From positions 62,001-126,000 of the forward strand of contig NZ_LHZV01000063.1 in assembly GCF_001581005.1 (NCBI RefSeq): DNA of 64,000 bases, given 5' to 3'. Shown in pieces: positions 8,361-18,470 of the stretch. Position numbers and translations under genes: made by a program. Below the pieces are notes generated by a model, which was not told where the DNA came from, searched no databases, and saw nothing but the letters and a program-made list of their open reading frames with translations. Every line of letters begins with the position of its first letter. The stretch's first letter is position 1. Source of the DNA: Acetobacter orleanensis (GTDB lineage Bacteria; Pseudomonadota; Alphaproteobacteria; Acetobacterales; Acetobacteraceae).

Positions 8361-9596
8361 TCAGACGTCAATCAGAAGACGACGGGGGTCTTCCACATTC
8401 TGCTTGATGCGGACAAGGAAGCTGACAGCCTCTTTGCCGTCCACAATGCGATGGTCATAAGACAGCGCGATATACATCATCGGGCGGATAACAACCTGAC
8501 CATTCACCGCCACCGGGCGTTCCTGAATGGAGTGCATGCCCAGAATACCGGACTGCGGCGCATTCAGAATGGGGGTGGACAGCAGAGACCCGTAAATACC
8601 GCCATTGGTAATGGAGAAGGTGCCGCCTGCCAGATCATCAATCTTCAGCGTGCCTTCCCGCGCGGCTTTTCCAAAGCCTGCAATGGTTTTTTCAATATCC
8701 GCATAGTTCATCTTGTCGGCATTTTTAATAACCGGCACGACCAGACCATTCGGGCCACCCACGGCAATGCCGAGATTGACGAAGTCACGATAAATGACGT
8801 CATCCCCATCGATTTCAGCGTTAATGGCCGGGAACTCTTTCAGGGCGGCAATCACAGCGCGGGAGAAAATGGACATAAAGCCCAGCTTCACACCATGCTT
8901 TTTCACAAATGCGTCCTGATATTCCTTACGCATTTCCATGGCGCCGGACAGATCAACCTCGTTAAAGGTTGTCAGGATCGCGGCCGTGTTCTGCGCATCT
9001 TTCAGGCGGCGCGCAATGGTGCGGCGCAGGCGCGTCATTTTCACGCGTTCTTCACGCGGGTCATCATTACGGGCGGGTTTGGGGGCAGCAGGAGCCTGTG
9101 CCGCCGCTGGCTGGGCCAGAAAGCCCAGAACATCCCCTTTGGTAATGCGGCCATCCTTGCCAGTACCCGCGCCAACCTGAGCAGCACTCAGGCTGTTTTC
9201 CGCCATCATCTTGCGGGCTGCGGGCAATGCCGCAGCGGCATCCACAGCCGGGGCGGAGGCCGGGGCTGCTTTTGCCACAGGAGCAGCAGGTGCCGCAGCA
9301 GGCGCTTCTTTCTTTTCAGCCGGAGCGGCTTTGGCTGCGGGTTTTGCAGCGCCAGCGCCACCGGGTTCCAGCGTGGTCAGCAGCGCGCCGACTTCGACTT
9401 CATCCCCAACCTTGGCCACTTCCGCGCCCAATACACCAGCCTGCGGTGCCGGAACTTCCACACTCACCTTGTCGGTTTCAAGCTCAACAATCGGCTCATC
9501 AGCAGCCACAGTGTCACCAGCTTTTTTCAGCCATTTTGCCACTGTCGCCGTTGTTACGCTCTCACCCAGTGTCGGCACCTTGATTTCGACTGACAT
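8361..9596 (-). CDS. odhB: Dihydrolipoyllysine succinyltransferase (E2 of 2-oxoglutarate dehydrogenase)
   Basis: A 411-residue E2 core subunit transferring the succinyl group to CoA. The N-terminal lipoyl domain (residues 1-77) has the lipoylated lysine in [12 protein letters not shown]. An Ala/Pro linker leads to the peripheral subunit-binding domain (about 115-160, around [13 protein letters not shown]) and then the catalytic acyltransferase domain with [12 protein letters not shown], containing the His-Asp pair. The substrate assignment comes from its position after odhA. Size and order are normal for the family. Confidence 0.95.
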   Translation of the reverse strand: MSVEIKVPTLGESVTTATVAKWLKKAGDTVAADEPIVELETDKVSVEVPAPQAGVLGAEVAKVGDEVEVGALLTTLEPGGAGAAKPAAKAAPAEKKEAPAAAPAAPVAKAAPASAPAVDAAAALPAARKMMAENSLSAAQVGAGTGKDGRITKGDVLGFLAQPAAAQAPAAPKPARNDDPREERVKMTRLRRTIARRLKDAQNTAAILTTFNEVDLSGAMEMRKEYQDAFVKKHGVKLGFMSIFSRAVIAALKEFPAINAEIDGDDVIYRDFVNLGIAVGGPNGLVVPVIKNADKMNYADIEKTIAGFGKAAREGTLKIDDLAGGTFSITNGGIYGSLLSTPILNAPQSGILGMHSIQERPVAVNGQVVIRPMMYIALSYDHRIVDGKEAVSFLVRIKQNVEDPRRLLIDV

Positions 9597-9710
9597 CCTA
9601 TATCCCCATTTCCTTCAAACACTCCCCGGCAGAGGCTTCTGCTTTTTCAAATCCGCCGGGCTGTCATGCCTGCCACAGGTGGGCAGGCGGTCTTTTCAGA
9701 TGGTCTGTTT

Positions 9711-12605
9711 TCAGTCCGTTTTCTTCAAACCCAAGGCCCTTTCCACAAGGTTCGCCTGTTCTGCCGCATGAATGCGCGCCAGACCTGTTGCCGGGCTGGC
9801 AGCGGCTGCACGGCCCACATAACGCGGGCGACCCGCTTTATGCTGCGCCGCCTGCAGGGCATTTTCAATCCGACGATCGACAAAATGCCATGCCCCGCCG
9901 TTTTCCGTCTCTTCCTGACACCAGATGATCTCTGCTTCAGGATAACGCTTCAGCTCGACAGCGAGAGCCGCTTCCGGGAAGGGGTAGAGTTGTTCCAGAC
10001 GCAGGATGGCGACATCCTTCAGCTTGTTTTCACGACGCGCGGCCAGCAGATCGTAATAGACCTTACCGGAGCAGATCACGACGCGCTTGATGCTGGCATC
10101 CGCCACCATGCCATCTTCCTGCGGGTCATTCACATCCGCCAGCACCGGCTGGAAGCGTGTTCCCGGCCCGAAGTCGGACAGAGCGGAAATAGCCAGCTTG
10201 TGGCGCAGCAGGGATTTCGGCTCCATCACAATCAGCGGCTTGCGGTACTCCAGCTTCAACTGGCGGCGCAGCGCATGGAAGTAGTTGGCAGGCGTTGTGA
10301 TGTTGCACACAAACATATTGTCTTCAGCGCAAAGCTGGAGATACCGCTCAAGACGCGCGGAAGAATGTTCCGGCCCCTGCCCTTCGTACCCATGCGGCAG
10401 CAGCATGACCAGACCAGACATCCGCAGCCACTTGGTTTCACCCGAGGCAATGAACTGGTCGATAATCACCTGCGCACAGTTGGCGAAGTCACCAAACTGC
10501 GCTTCCCACAGCACCAGCGTTTTGGGGTTGCGCAGGGAGTAGCCATACTCAAAGCCCAGAACGCCATATTCCGAAAGGAAGGAGTTCCAGATTTCGATTT
10601 TAGCCTGATCACCATCAATATGGTTCAGCGGTGTGAAGGGGGTCTGGTTGGTCTGGTCAATCAGTGTGGCGTGACGCTGGCTGAACGTGCCGCGCTGGCA
10701 GTCTTCCCCAGACAGACGCACACGATGGTTTTCCAGCAGCAGAGAGCCAAAGCCCATTGCCTCGCCTGTGGCCCAGTCAAACCCTTCACCAGATGAAAAC
10801 ATTCCGGCTTTTGCTTTAAGCTGGCGTGCGATTTTTGAATTCAGGTCAAAATCACCCGGCACCTTCGTGATGGCGGACCCGATTTTCTGGAGCGTTTCAA
10901 GCGCCACACCCGTTTCCGGGTAGGCGGATTCCACCTTGCCGGTTGTGGGGGCAATCAGTCCTGCCCAGCCACCTTCAAGCCAGTCCGCCTTGTTCACCTT
11001 ATAGGATTGTGCGGCCTTGTAGTCTTCATCCAGCTTCTGGAAGAAGGCATCCCACTGGCTTTTGACGTCATCTTCCGTCACAACGCCAGCCTGTACAAGC
11101 CGTTTTGCGTAAAGCGTATGCGGGGTTTCATGGTCCGCAATGGCTTTATACATCACCGGCTGCGTGAAAGCGGGTTCGTCCGTTTCATTGTGCCCATGGC
11201 GACGGTAGCAGACGATATCCAGCACGATATCACTGGCAAAAGCCTGCCGGTAATCCTGTGCAAGGCGAGAGACGTAAATCACGGCCTCGGCGTCATCACC
11301 GTTCACATGCAGGACTGGGGCTTCAATCGCTTTCGCAACGTCTGTGCCGTAAACGCCGGAATGGCCGTTTTTCGGATCAGTCGTGAACCCGACCTGATTG
11401 TTCACCACCATATGGATAGTGCCGCCCGTGCGGTAGCCGGGAAGCTGGGACATGGAGAGTGTTTCATACACCACGCCCTGCCCGGCGAACGCGGCATCCC
11501 CATGGATGACAATGCCCATATGGCTGCTACGGGTTTCCGTATCCCCGCTATCATCCTGAATAGCGCGCACCTTGCCGCACACCACAGGGTCCACCGCTTC
11601 CAGATGAGACGGGTTGGGTTGCAGGGCGATATGGACAGACTTCCCGCCAACTTCCACATCCGTGGAGGAACCGAGATGATATTTCACATCCCCAGAGCCA
11701 GCCACATCGTCCGGTTTGAAAGACCCACCGGCGAATTCATTGAAAATCGCCACGTAGGGTTTACGCACGACGTTCACCAGCGTGTTCAGGCGTCCACGAT
11801 GCGCCATACCGATGGTGACGGAGCGCACGCCCTGTGCGGCGGCCTGATCAATAATAGCATGCAGGGAGGGGATGGAAATTTCCCCGCCTTCCAGACCAAA
11901 GCGCTTCGCGCCGACATACCGTTTCTGGCAGAAGGATTCAAAACCTTCGGCTTCCGTCAGGTTTTTCAGGATGGCTTTCTGCTCATCCACCGTCACCGTC
12001 GTGCGCCACTGGTCGCCCTCAAGCCGGGTGCGGAGCCACTCACGCTGCTCGGCATTGCGGGCATATAGGTATTCCGCACCGATTGTGTCGCAATAGACCG
12101 CACGCAGCGCCTCTACCACCTCACTCACTTTGGCCGTGGTCCGGCCCTTGAGCAGCGGCGCGATCAGAGTGCCGATAAAGACCTCACGGCCGAGATCCTT
12201 CGGCCCGAAGCCGTAGGTCGCCGGGTCCAGTTCCGGCGTGGCGTGCGGCACGCGCAGGCCCAGCGGGTCCAGTTGGGCTTCCTGATGCCCATAGACGCGG
12301 AAAGCGCGGATCAGCCGGGCAATAGCCAGACTGTCCGTTGCCGCCAGCCCACCAGCAGCACTCCCTGCCGCCCCTTTGGCCGGAGCGACCGGCTCTTCCC
12401 CCGTGATAATGGAGGCACGCGGCGCCCATGAGGCCCCTACGGCGTCTTTCAGCACAGCGGCTTCATCATCTTCCAGAGAGCCAAAGAGCGTATCAAATGA
12501 GGGATCAACGCTTTTTGGGTCCTGCGCCCAGCGGGCATACAGGTCCGCCAGATACGCGATATTCGCTCCGTTGAGCGCGGTCGTTAGTACGTCTGAAGCT
12601 GCCAT
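9711..12605 (-). CDS. odhA: 2-oxoglutarate dehydrogenase E1 component
   Basis: A 964-residue thiamine-diphosphate enzyme (sucA homologue) that decarboxylates 2-oxoglutarate and loads succinyl onto lipoyl-E2. The N-terminal segment before the enzyme core (AYLADLYARWAQDP) is the E2-contacting helix type. Core motifs include VTIGMAHRGRLNTLVNV (about residue 255), YRRHGHNETDEP (about residue 455) and the C-terminal MLLPHGYEGQGPEHSS. No sucC or sucD precedes it; in acetic acid bacteria the succinyl-CoA step is often replaced by AarC, a CoA-transferase, so this absence fits the suggested lineage. The region 12606-12825 upstream holds its promoter. Confidence 0.96.
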   Translation of the reverse strand: MAASDVLTTALNGANIAYLADLYARWAQDPKSVDPSFDTLFGSLEDDEAAVLKDAVGASWAPRASIITGEEPVAPAKGAAGSAAGGLAATDSLAIARLIRAFRVYGHQEAQLDPLGLRVPHATPELDPATYGFGPKDLGREVFIGTLIAPLLKGRTTAKVSEVVEALRAVYCDTIGAEYLYARNAEQREWLRTRLEGDQWRTTVTVDEQKAILKNLTEAEGFESFCQKRYVGAKRFGLEGGEISIPSLHAIIDQAAAQGVRSVTIGMAHRGRLNTLVNVVRKPYVAIFNEFAGGSFKPDDVAGSGDVKYHLGSSTDVEVGGKSVHIALQPNPSHLEAVDPVVCGKVRAIQDDSGDTETRSSHMGIVIHGDAAFAGQGVVYETLSMSQLPGYRTGGTIHMVVNNQVGFTTDPKNGHSGVYGTDVAKAIEAPVLHVNGDDAEAVIYVSRLAQDYRQAFASDIVLDIVCYRRHGHNETDEPAFTQPVMYKAIADHETPHTLYAKRLVQAGVVTEDDVKSQWDAFFQKLDEDYKAAQSYKVNKADWLEGGWAGLIAPTTGKVESAYPETGVALETLQKIGSAITKVPGDFDLNSKIARQLKAKAGMFSSGEGFDWATGEAMGFGSLLLENHRVRLSGEDCQRGTFSQRHATLIDQTNQTPFTPLNHIDGDQAKIEIWNSFLSEYGVLGFEYGYSLRNPKTLVLWEAQFGDFANCAQVIIDQFIASGETKWLRMSGLVMLLPHGYEGQGPEHSSARLERYLQLCAEDNMFVCNITTPANYFHALRRQLKLEYRKPLIVMEPKSLLRHKLAISALSDFGPGTRFQPVLADVNDPQEDGMVADASIKRVVICSGKVYYDLLAARRENKLKDVAILRLEQLYPFPEAALAVELKRYPEAEIIWCQEETENGGAWHFVDRRIENALQAAQHKAGRPRYVGRAAAASPATGLARIHAAEQANLVERALGLKKTD

Positions 12606-12825
12606 GATCAGAGTCCTCCCTGCTGCCGGGCAAGCCCGTTCTGGCAGCCAGCGGTTGTGTTAGTCCCGAACGTAAGCCGGTTCATTGTTCCCATCACCCC
12701 GCGCTGTGGCGCGAAGTGCCCTGCCCGCATAGTCTGAATTTGGTGAGGTTGAAGGCGGGGCTGCCCTCAACCGCTCTGATGATTTTGCTAGACCGCGCCC
12801 GAAGCCGGGACAAGAGAGCCCGCTG

Positions 12826-14022
12826 TCACGGTGTGGAGAGGCGATGCGCGGCCTGTGCCGCCGCCGCCCCGCGCTCCAGCCAGCTCTGACTTCCCATCTC
12901 AGCGAGGCGTGAGGCCGTACGGGCAAACGCATCCGATCCTTCACCCGTGGTAAAAAGTTGGTCAGGAGCCGCTTCCGCTGAGGCAAAAAGCAGATTTCCG
13001 TTGTCGTACAGCGCATCCACAAGGGTGATAAACCGCCGGGCGAGATTGGCTTCATCCTGCCCCATGCAAGGAATTCCGTCGATAATCAGCACCGGAAAGC
13101 GTCTGGCCAGTGCGAGATAATCATTCGGGCCACGCGGGGTGCCACACAAAGAATTGAAATCAAACCGTGCGACGGAACCCGCTGCCTGATCCACCTCAAA
13201 CGTTCGCCCACTAAACTCCAGCGTGACTGGAGCCGCTTTCTCGCCCCCGGCATAACGTGTGAAAATACCGTCCAGTCGGGCACGAGCCTGCACATCCGCG
13301 GGGGTCAGCCATGTCTCCCGGTCTTGCTCACGCCCGCGCCGGTAATCCCGCGGGGAGTCCAGCTCCACCGTATCCAGTTCCCGCCGGATGATGGCAATAA
13401 AGGGTTTGAAGGCATCCGCACCGGGGCGGTTCTGGAACAGTTCACCCGGCTCGGTGTTGGATGTCGCGACAATCACAACGCCCTGCGCAAACAGAGCTTC
13501 AAACAGCCGCCCCAGAATCATGGCGTCGGCAATGTCATTGACCTGAAATTCATCAAAACACAGCAGGCGGGCACGCGCCGCAATAGCGTTTGCCAGTGGC
13601 GGGATAGGGTCAGTCATGCCGGGGTTGGCGGCTTTGAGCGCATGCAGCTTCTGGTGCACCTCCTGCATGAAGCGCAGGAAATGGATGCGCTCCTTCAACT
13701 GCACAGGCGCGCAACTGAAGAACAGGTCCATCACCATGGTTTTGCCACGGCCCACCCGCCCCACAATATAAAGCCCGCGCGGACGCGCCTGCACTGGCTG
13801 CGGCTTGAGCCTGCGCGCCAGCCCCGCCAGCAGCCCGCCTTTTGCCGGGGCGGCCGGGGGCGGCATGGTTGCCAGCTCCCGCCAGAGCTGGTCCAGCCGC
13901 TCCACCACACGGGCCTGATCCGGGTCACTATTCAGCTCACCAGAAGCAGTACGCTCCCGATAAACAGCCAGAGGTCCCCGCCCGGTAAAAGACGAGGTCT
14001 CGTCCTTATTGATATATGTCAT
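12826..14022 (-). CDS. zapE: Cell division protein ZapE (AFG1-like ATPase)
   Basis: A 398-residue AAA-type ATPase of the AFG1/ZapE family, associated with FtsZ-ring function in Gammaproteobacteria and with oxidative or membrane-protein quality control in its mitochondrial relatives. The Walker A box is YIVGRVGRGKTMVMDL (about residue 85) and Walker B is RLLCFDEFQVNDIADA (about residue 155). A longer frame reaching 14151 exists, but those 43 extra residues do not resemble the family and would run through the divergent promoter region; the start at 14022 (MTYINKDE) is preferred. It lies just upstream of odhA. Confidence 0.9.
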   Translation of the reverse strand: MTYINKDETSSFTGRGPLAVYRERTASGELNSDPDQARVVERLDQLWRELATMPPPAAPAKGGLLAGLARRLKPQPVQARPRGLYIVGRVGRGKTMVMDLFFSCAPVQLKERIHFLRFMQEVHQKLHALKAANPGMTDPIPPLANAIAARARLLCFDEFQVNDIADAMILGRLFEALFAQGVVIVATSNTEPGELFQNRPGADAFKPFIAIIRRELDTVELDSPRDYRRGREQDRETWLTPADVQARARLDGIFTRYAGGEKAAPVTLEFSGRTFEVDQAAGSVARFDFNSLCGTPRGPNDYLALARRFPVLIIDGIPCMGQDEANLARRFITLVDALYDNGNLLFASAEAAPDQLFTTGEGSDAFARTASRLAEMGSQSWLERGAAAAQAAHRLSTP

Positions 14023-14149
14023 AACTATAGGCCGATAGCGGGGAGATATGCTCCTCGGCAAGAGCCAGACGCTCTCGTAACTGTGTCGTGACAGACTCCA
14101 TCCTTCAGGCGGCACTCTTAGCAGGACTTTTCCAAGCAGGAGCACGATC

Positions 14150-14485
14150 ATGGACTGGAACGCCTACCGCACGCATATGGGTGCCAACGTAAAGGTTTTA
14201 GCCCAGCTTTCCCCTAATACGCTGAAGGGTTTGCAGACCCTTGAAACCGTCCCGGAAGGCCAGAAACATCTGGACGCCAAGACGCGGGAACTGATCTCTC
14301 TGGCCGTCGCTGTCACCACCCGGTGTGATGGCTGCATTGCCGTCCATACCGTCGCGGCTAAAAAAGCCGGTGCGACAAAGGAAGAAATCGCAGAAGCCCT
14401 CGGCGTGGCCGTGGCCCTGAATGCCGGGGCCGCTCTGGTCTATTCCAGCCGCGTTCTGGATGCGTTTGAAAACCAGCCGACCTGA
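14150..14485 (+). CDS. Carboxymuconolactone decarboxylase family protein (AhpD-like)
   Basis: A 111-residue all-helical protein of the CMD/AhpD fold. It has the redox-type CXXC-containing motif TTRCDGCIAVHTVAAKKAG (about residues 58-76), a feature of the AhpD-like subgroup with alkylhydroperoxidase-type activity, and the conserved ELISLAVAV helix before it. A likely role is peroxide detoxification or thiol redox chemistry, unproven here. A ribosome-binding site (AGCAGGAGCACG) precedes the ATG. It is divergent from zapE and convergent with comEC, with a long hairpin at 14589-14624 between them. Confidence 0.88.
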   Translation: MDWNAYRTHMGANVKVLAQLSPNTLKGLQTLETVPEGQKHLDAKTRELISLAVAVTTRCDGCIAVHTVAAKKAGATKEEIAEALGVAVALNAGAALVYSSRVLDAFENQPT

Positions 14486-14588
14486 TCAGCAGGCTTCAGG
14501 GGGCGCACAAAAAGCCGTTCTAAAGTATAAGGCCGCTCTATCAGTCTGGCGGGCGGTCTGGCTGCACTTTTGCACCTGAAAACAATGT

Positions 14589-14624
14589 TTTCCCGCCCCG
14601 ATACCGCGCTATCGGGGCGGGAAA
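14589..14624. terminator. Long perfect hairpin between convergent genes
   Basis: A 15-bp perfect inverted repeat TTTCCCGCCCCGATA/TATCGGGGCGGGAAA with a 6-base loop lies between the AhpD-like gene and comEC. There is no real T-run on either side beyond the stem's own ends, so it is either a bidirectional terminator or a small repeat element. Confidence 0.6.
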
Positions 14625-14727
14625 GTCGCCTGTTCCGCCACAACAATACTCAGCCAGAAATATTCAGGGAGACCTCACCACGACTTCCTGAAACAGCCAC
14701 TTAACCACCCCTATTTTTCCATGGTCC

Positions 14728-17025
14728 TTATTCTGCCGGGGCCAGAGGCAGATTCGGTTGACCGTGACCGCCGGGCTTCATCACCCACGGGCGCGTACCA
14801 CGGCTCATGCGGTCTGAAATTACCCTGATACCGTCCGCGCGCAGGAAGATCATCTGCGCGCCCTCCCGCCATACCGTGAACCGATCAAGTCTGCGTGCGC
14901 TTGGGCAGGACTGCCGCAGGGGAGCCGCGCTGATCACTAGATCCATGCCCGCACATAGCGAGTCGGGTAACGTAGCTTCACCATCCGATTTGTCCCGCAC
15001 CCGAAGCAGCACGGAGCGCCCGTTCAGACTCAGCAGGCACACGCCGGGCTCGCCGTCCTGCCCGCACGCCAGCCCCCCGTCCGGTGTATCGTCCCCCTCT
15101 ACCGGGAACGGATGCGGAGGCAACGCCAACGCCTGCTGCCACGCCGCCAGCACCAGAAACGCATCGCGCGACTGCCCACCCACCAGCAGAACGCGCCCAT
15201 CCCGCACCGCCATAAGCCCACCATCCGGGCTGATAAGCAGGTCGGGCTGCGGAACCAGAAATGGTGATATGACGCCCACCAGCACAGGCAACACCCCGGC
15301 CAGCCGCCACACGGGCCGCCACAGACACAGCCAGCACAGCCCCAGCAGCACCGCTGCCAGCCCCCATCCCGGCATCTGCGGCACCATGACGCGCGCGGCA
15401 GGCCAGTGCGCGATGCTGTGGGCAAGAGCCACAACGACCTGAATCCCCCACCCCATAAGATGCAGCGGCACGGCATCCAGATGCAGGGGCATCAGCACCA
15501 GAGCCAGCAGGCCAAGCGGCATAATCCAGAGCGCCATGAGCGGCACCGCGACCAGATTGGCGAGAATAAAAAAGGGCTGCACCTCCCCAAAATGCGCCAT
15601 CACGACGGGGAGTGTCGCCAGCCCCGCCAGCAGGCTGGTAAACATCAGTGTCGCCAGATGCAGCGCCAGCCAGCGACGAAACCCTCGACCTTCCTCCCGG
15701 AACCGGGCGAGATGCGGGCGCGCCACCTCATACCCTGCAATTAACGCCATAACCGCAGCAAAAGACATCTGGAACGCCACACTCACAACCGCCTGCGGCA
15801 TGAGCAGCAGCAAGACTATCGCCGCAAGCGCCAGTCCGCGCATGGACACGGCACGTCGCCCCGCCACCAGCCCCAGCACAACAACCGCCGCCATCATCAG
15901 GCTACGCAGGGCGGGCAGATGCAGCCCCGTCAGCGCCACATAGGCAACGCCGCCCAGCAGAGCCAGCAAAGCCGCAATTTCCTTGCAGGGCCAACGCAAC
16001 GCCGCCCACATCCATGCGGAGAGGCCAATACGGGACACGGCCATCAACACACCCAGCACAATACCCAGATGCAACCCGGCCACCGCCAGCAGATGCGCCA
16101 GACCAGACGCCGCGAACTCCTCACGCACCGCACGAGGCACAGCAGCCCCCTCGCCGGTCAGCACGGTAGACGCCACGGCTCCGGTAGGCCCCGGCAGCAC
16201 CGTCCGGATACGCCTATCAATCCGCTCCCGCAGCGGCTCCAGTGCTAAAAAAGACCAGTATGGACGCGAGATTGCACATGCCAGATCTTCGGCATTCGAG
16301 GCGGCGGGCGCTACGCCATCCGTGCGCACACCGTCTCCACCCAGAACAGCACGGGCTTCATTATTAGAATTGAGAGCAGGGTACTGCGCCTGTGGACACA
16401 CCAAAGGCTCCACCCTCCCCAGCGCCCGACCAGAGCCCGCGGGGCCGGAAAACCATGCATCCCGCTGAAAATCCCGCCCACCCGGCAAAGCCGGAAACGG
16501 CGGTGGCCGGAGCAAGGCGCGCACCTGCACAGCCTCACCCGGCATCAAGTGGGCGGACTCGTCGGGCTGAAGTGTGATGCTCAAGGTGCGGCGCAAAGGC
16601 TGCATATCGTGATCCAGCGGGGTTGCGAATCTGGCCCCAGCCAACACCATGCGCAGCGCGCCAACCGTGCCCTCCGCGCGAGGCGGCAGAACCGTCACGG
16701 ACTGCACCGTGCCAGACACCATCACCGCACGGCGCGGCAGTTCCGGCATGGGCGGCTGGCGGTGCGCCGCACTCCATGCGGAGACAAACCCCAACGCCAC
16801 CGCCACACAGCAACCACCCACCAGCCGCCCCCAGAGGGACAGCCAGCCCGCAATCAGAAGAGCAGCCCCCAGCACCAGTCCAACCAGCGGCAGAACCACA
16901 CCGCCCACAAAGCCCGGTTCCTGCGACAGAAGAAAATAGGCCGCCACCCCAAGCGCCATGCCGACCGGCACCCACAGCACCAGCCGACGTTGCTCGGCAA
17001 GAAGAGCAGCCGTCAGGAACGACAT
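14728..17025 (-). CDS. comEC: ComEC/Rec2 family DNA-uptake channel protein
   Basis: A 765-residue polytopic inner-membrane protein of the ComEC/Rec2 family, which moves single-stranded DNA into the cytoplasm during transformation. An N-terminal membrane pair and DUF4131-like region lead to the Competence domain (about residues 280-560), including the family segment SGLAHLLAVAGLHLGIVLG and a run of membrane helices. The C-terminal soluble part lacks the HxHxDH metal motif of the beta-lactamase-like nuclease domain found in longer homologues. The start at 17025 (MSFLTAALL) is chosen because the 19 residues upstream overlap the region in front of gltX. dprA is also nearby. Confidence 0.87.
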   Translation of the reverse strand: MSFLTAALLAEQRRLVLWVPVGMALGVAAYFLLSQEPGFVGGVVLPLVGLVLGAALLIAGWLSLWGRLVGGCCVAVALGFVSAWSAAHRQPPMPELPRRAVMVSGTVQSVTVLPPRAEGTVGALRMVLAGARFATPLDHDMQPLRRTLSITLQPDESAHLMPGEAVQVRALLRPPPFPALPGGRDFQRDAWFSGPAGSGRALGRVEPLVCPQAQYPALNSNNEARAVLGGDGVRTDGVAPAASNAEDLACAISRPYWSFLALEPLRERIDRRIRTVLPGPTGAVASTVLTGEGAAVPRAVREEFAASGLAHLLAVAGLHLGIVLGVLMAVSRIGLSAWMWAALRWPCKEIAALLALLGGVAYVALTGLHLPALRSLMMAAVVVLGLVAGRRAVSMRGLALAAIVLLLLMPQAVVSVAFQMSFAAVMALIAGYEVARPHLARFREEGRGFRRWLALHLATLMFTSLLAGLATLPVVMAHFGEVQPFFILANLVAVPLMALWIMPLGLLALVLMPLHLDAVPLHLMGWGIQVVVALAHSIAHWPAARVMVPQMPGWGLAAVLLGLCWLCLWRPVWRLAGVLPVLVGVISPFLVPQPDLLISPDGGLMAVRDGRVLLVGGQSRDAFLVLAAWQQALALPPHPFPVEGDDTPDGGLACGQDGEPGVCLLSLNGRSVLLRVRDKSDGEATLPDSLCAGMDLVISAAPLRQSCPSARRLDRFTVWREGAQMIFLRADGIRVISDRMSRGTRPWVMKPGGHGQPNLPLAPAE

Positions 17026-17063
17026 ATGGCTCCCCGCGTGTGTGCGTGATAAGGATGCGCCCC

Positions 17064-18470
17064 ATGACGACGATCCGCACACGCTTTGCCCCGAGTCCGA
17101 CCGGCCTGCTGCATATCGGCAACGCCCGCGCGGCCCTGTTCAACTTTCTTTTTGCCCGTCATCACGGCGGCGAATTCCTCCTGCGTATTGAGGATACCGA
17201 CCGTGAGCGATCCACCCAACAGGCTGTCGATGTTATTTTCGACGGACTGGCCTGGATGGGCATTACGGCTGATGAAAAGCCCGTTTTCCAGTCCACCCGG
17301 CAGCCGCGCCATACGGAAGTCGCACTAGAGCTGCTGGAAAAAGGTCTGGCCTACAAGTGCTACTGCACGCCGGAAGAACTCAAGCAAATGCGTGAAGACG
17401 CAATGGCAAACGGTAAACCGCCCCGCTACAACGGGATGTGGCGTGACCGTGACCCCTCGGAAGCCCCGGCCGGTGCCCCTTATGCTGTCCGCATCAAAGC
17501 CCCGCGTGAAGGTGAGACGGTTCTTGACGATCTGGTGCAGGGCGAAGTCCGCGTGGCCAACGCGGAACTGGATGACATGATTATCCTCCGCTCCGACGGC
17601 ACCCCTGTCTACCAACTCGCCGTGGTGGTGGATGACCATGACATGGATATCACCCACGTCATTCGCGGTGATGACCATCTGACCAACACCTTCCGTCAGG
17701 CCATGATCTACCGCGCCATGGGCTGGGATCTGCCGCGCTTTGCGCATCTGCCGCTTATCCACGGGCCGGATGGTGCCAAACTGTCCAAACGTCACGGCGC
17801 GCAGTCCGTAGTGGAATTCCGGGATGAAGGCTATCTGCCGGAAGCTCTGTGCAATTATCTGCTGCGTCTGGGCTGGGGCCATGGCGATGCGGAAATCCTG
17901 TCCCGTGAAGAACAGATCAACCTGTTCGATCTGGACGGCGTAGGCCGCTCCCCCTCCCGCATGGATTACGCCAAGCTGCTGCACATCAACGCTGTCTGGA
18001 TGCGTCAGGCGGATGATGACCGCCTGACAGATGACGTGATGGACCGCCTGAAGGCTGTTGAGGGTGTCAGCACGGATGACACCGTCCGCGCCCGCGTTCT
18101 GGCTTTGATGCCCGGCCTGAAGGAGCGTGCCCGCACACTGGTGGAACTGACGGAAAGCGCTGCCTTCCTTGGCCGCCATGTGCCGCTGGACTTCAACGCC
18201 AAGGCCGAAAAAATCCTGACACCGGAAGCCCGCACCATTCTGGACGGTCTGGCACGTGAACTGGCTGCGGTAAGCGATTTCACGCCGGAAAATGTTGATG
18301 CCGCCCTGCGCCGCTTTGCGGAAGCCGGTGAGCACAAGCTCGGGCAGGTCGCCCAGCCGCTGCGCGCCGCGGTGACAGGCTCCAACACCTCTCCGGGCAT
18401 TGACGCCACGCTGGCCGCTCTGGGGAAGGATGAAACTCTCGCCCGCATTGGAGCTGTTCTGCATGGCTAG
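17064..18470 (+). CDS. gltX: Glutamate--tRNA ligase
   Basis: A 468-residue class I aminoacyl-tRNA synthetase charging tRNA-Glu (and possibly tRNA-Gln in organisms that use the amidotransferase route). The signature [16 protein letters not shown] near the N-terminus contains the HIGH-type box (HIGN), and [11 protein letters not shown] (about residue 238) is the KMSKS-type loop. The start at 17064 has AAGGA 8 bases upstream; an in-frame ATG three codons earlier lacks this spacing. It begins a 13-kb run of plus-strand genes and overlaps pyrB by 8 bp. It is divergent from comEC with only 38 bp between start codons. Confidence 0.96.
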   Translation: MTTIRTRFAPSPTGLLHIGNARAALFNFLFARHHGGEFLLRIEDTDRERSTQQAVDVIFDGLAWMGITADEKPVFQSTRQPRHTEVALELLEKGLAYKCYCTPEELKQMREDAMANGKPPRYNGMWRDRDPSEAPAGAPYAVRIKAPREGETVLDDLVQGEVRVANAELDDMIILRSDGTPVYQLAVVVDDHDMDITHVIRGDDHLTNTFRQAMIYRAMGWDLPRFAHLPLIHGPDGAKLSKRHGAQSVVEFRDEGYLPEALCNYLLRLGWGHGDAEILSREEQINLFDLDGVGRSPSRMDYAKLLHINAVWMRQADDDRLTDDVMDRLKAVEGVSTDDTVRARVLALMPGLKERARTLVELTESAAFLGRHVPLDFNAKAEKILTPEARTILDGLARELAAVSDFTPENVDAALRRFAEAGEHKLGQVAQPLRAAVTGSNTSPGIDATLAALGKDETLARIGAVLHG

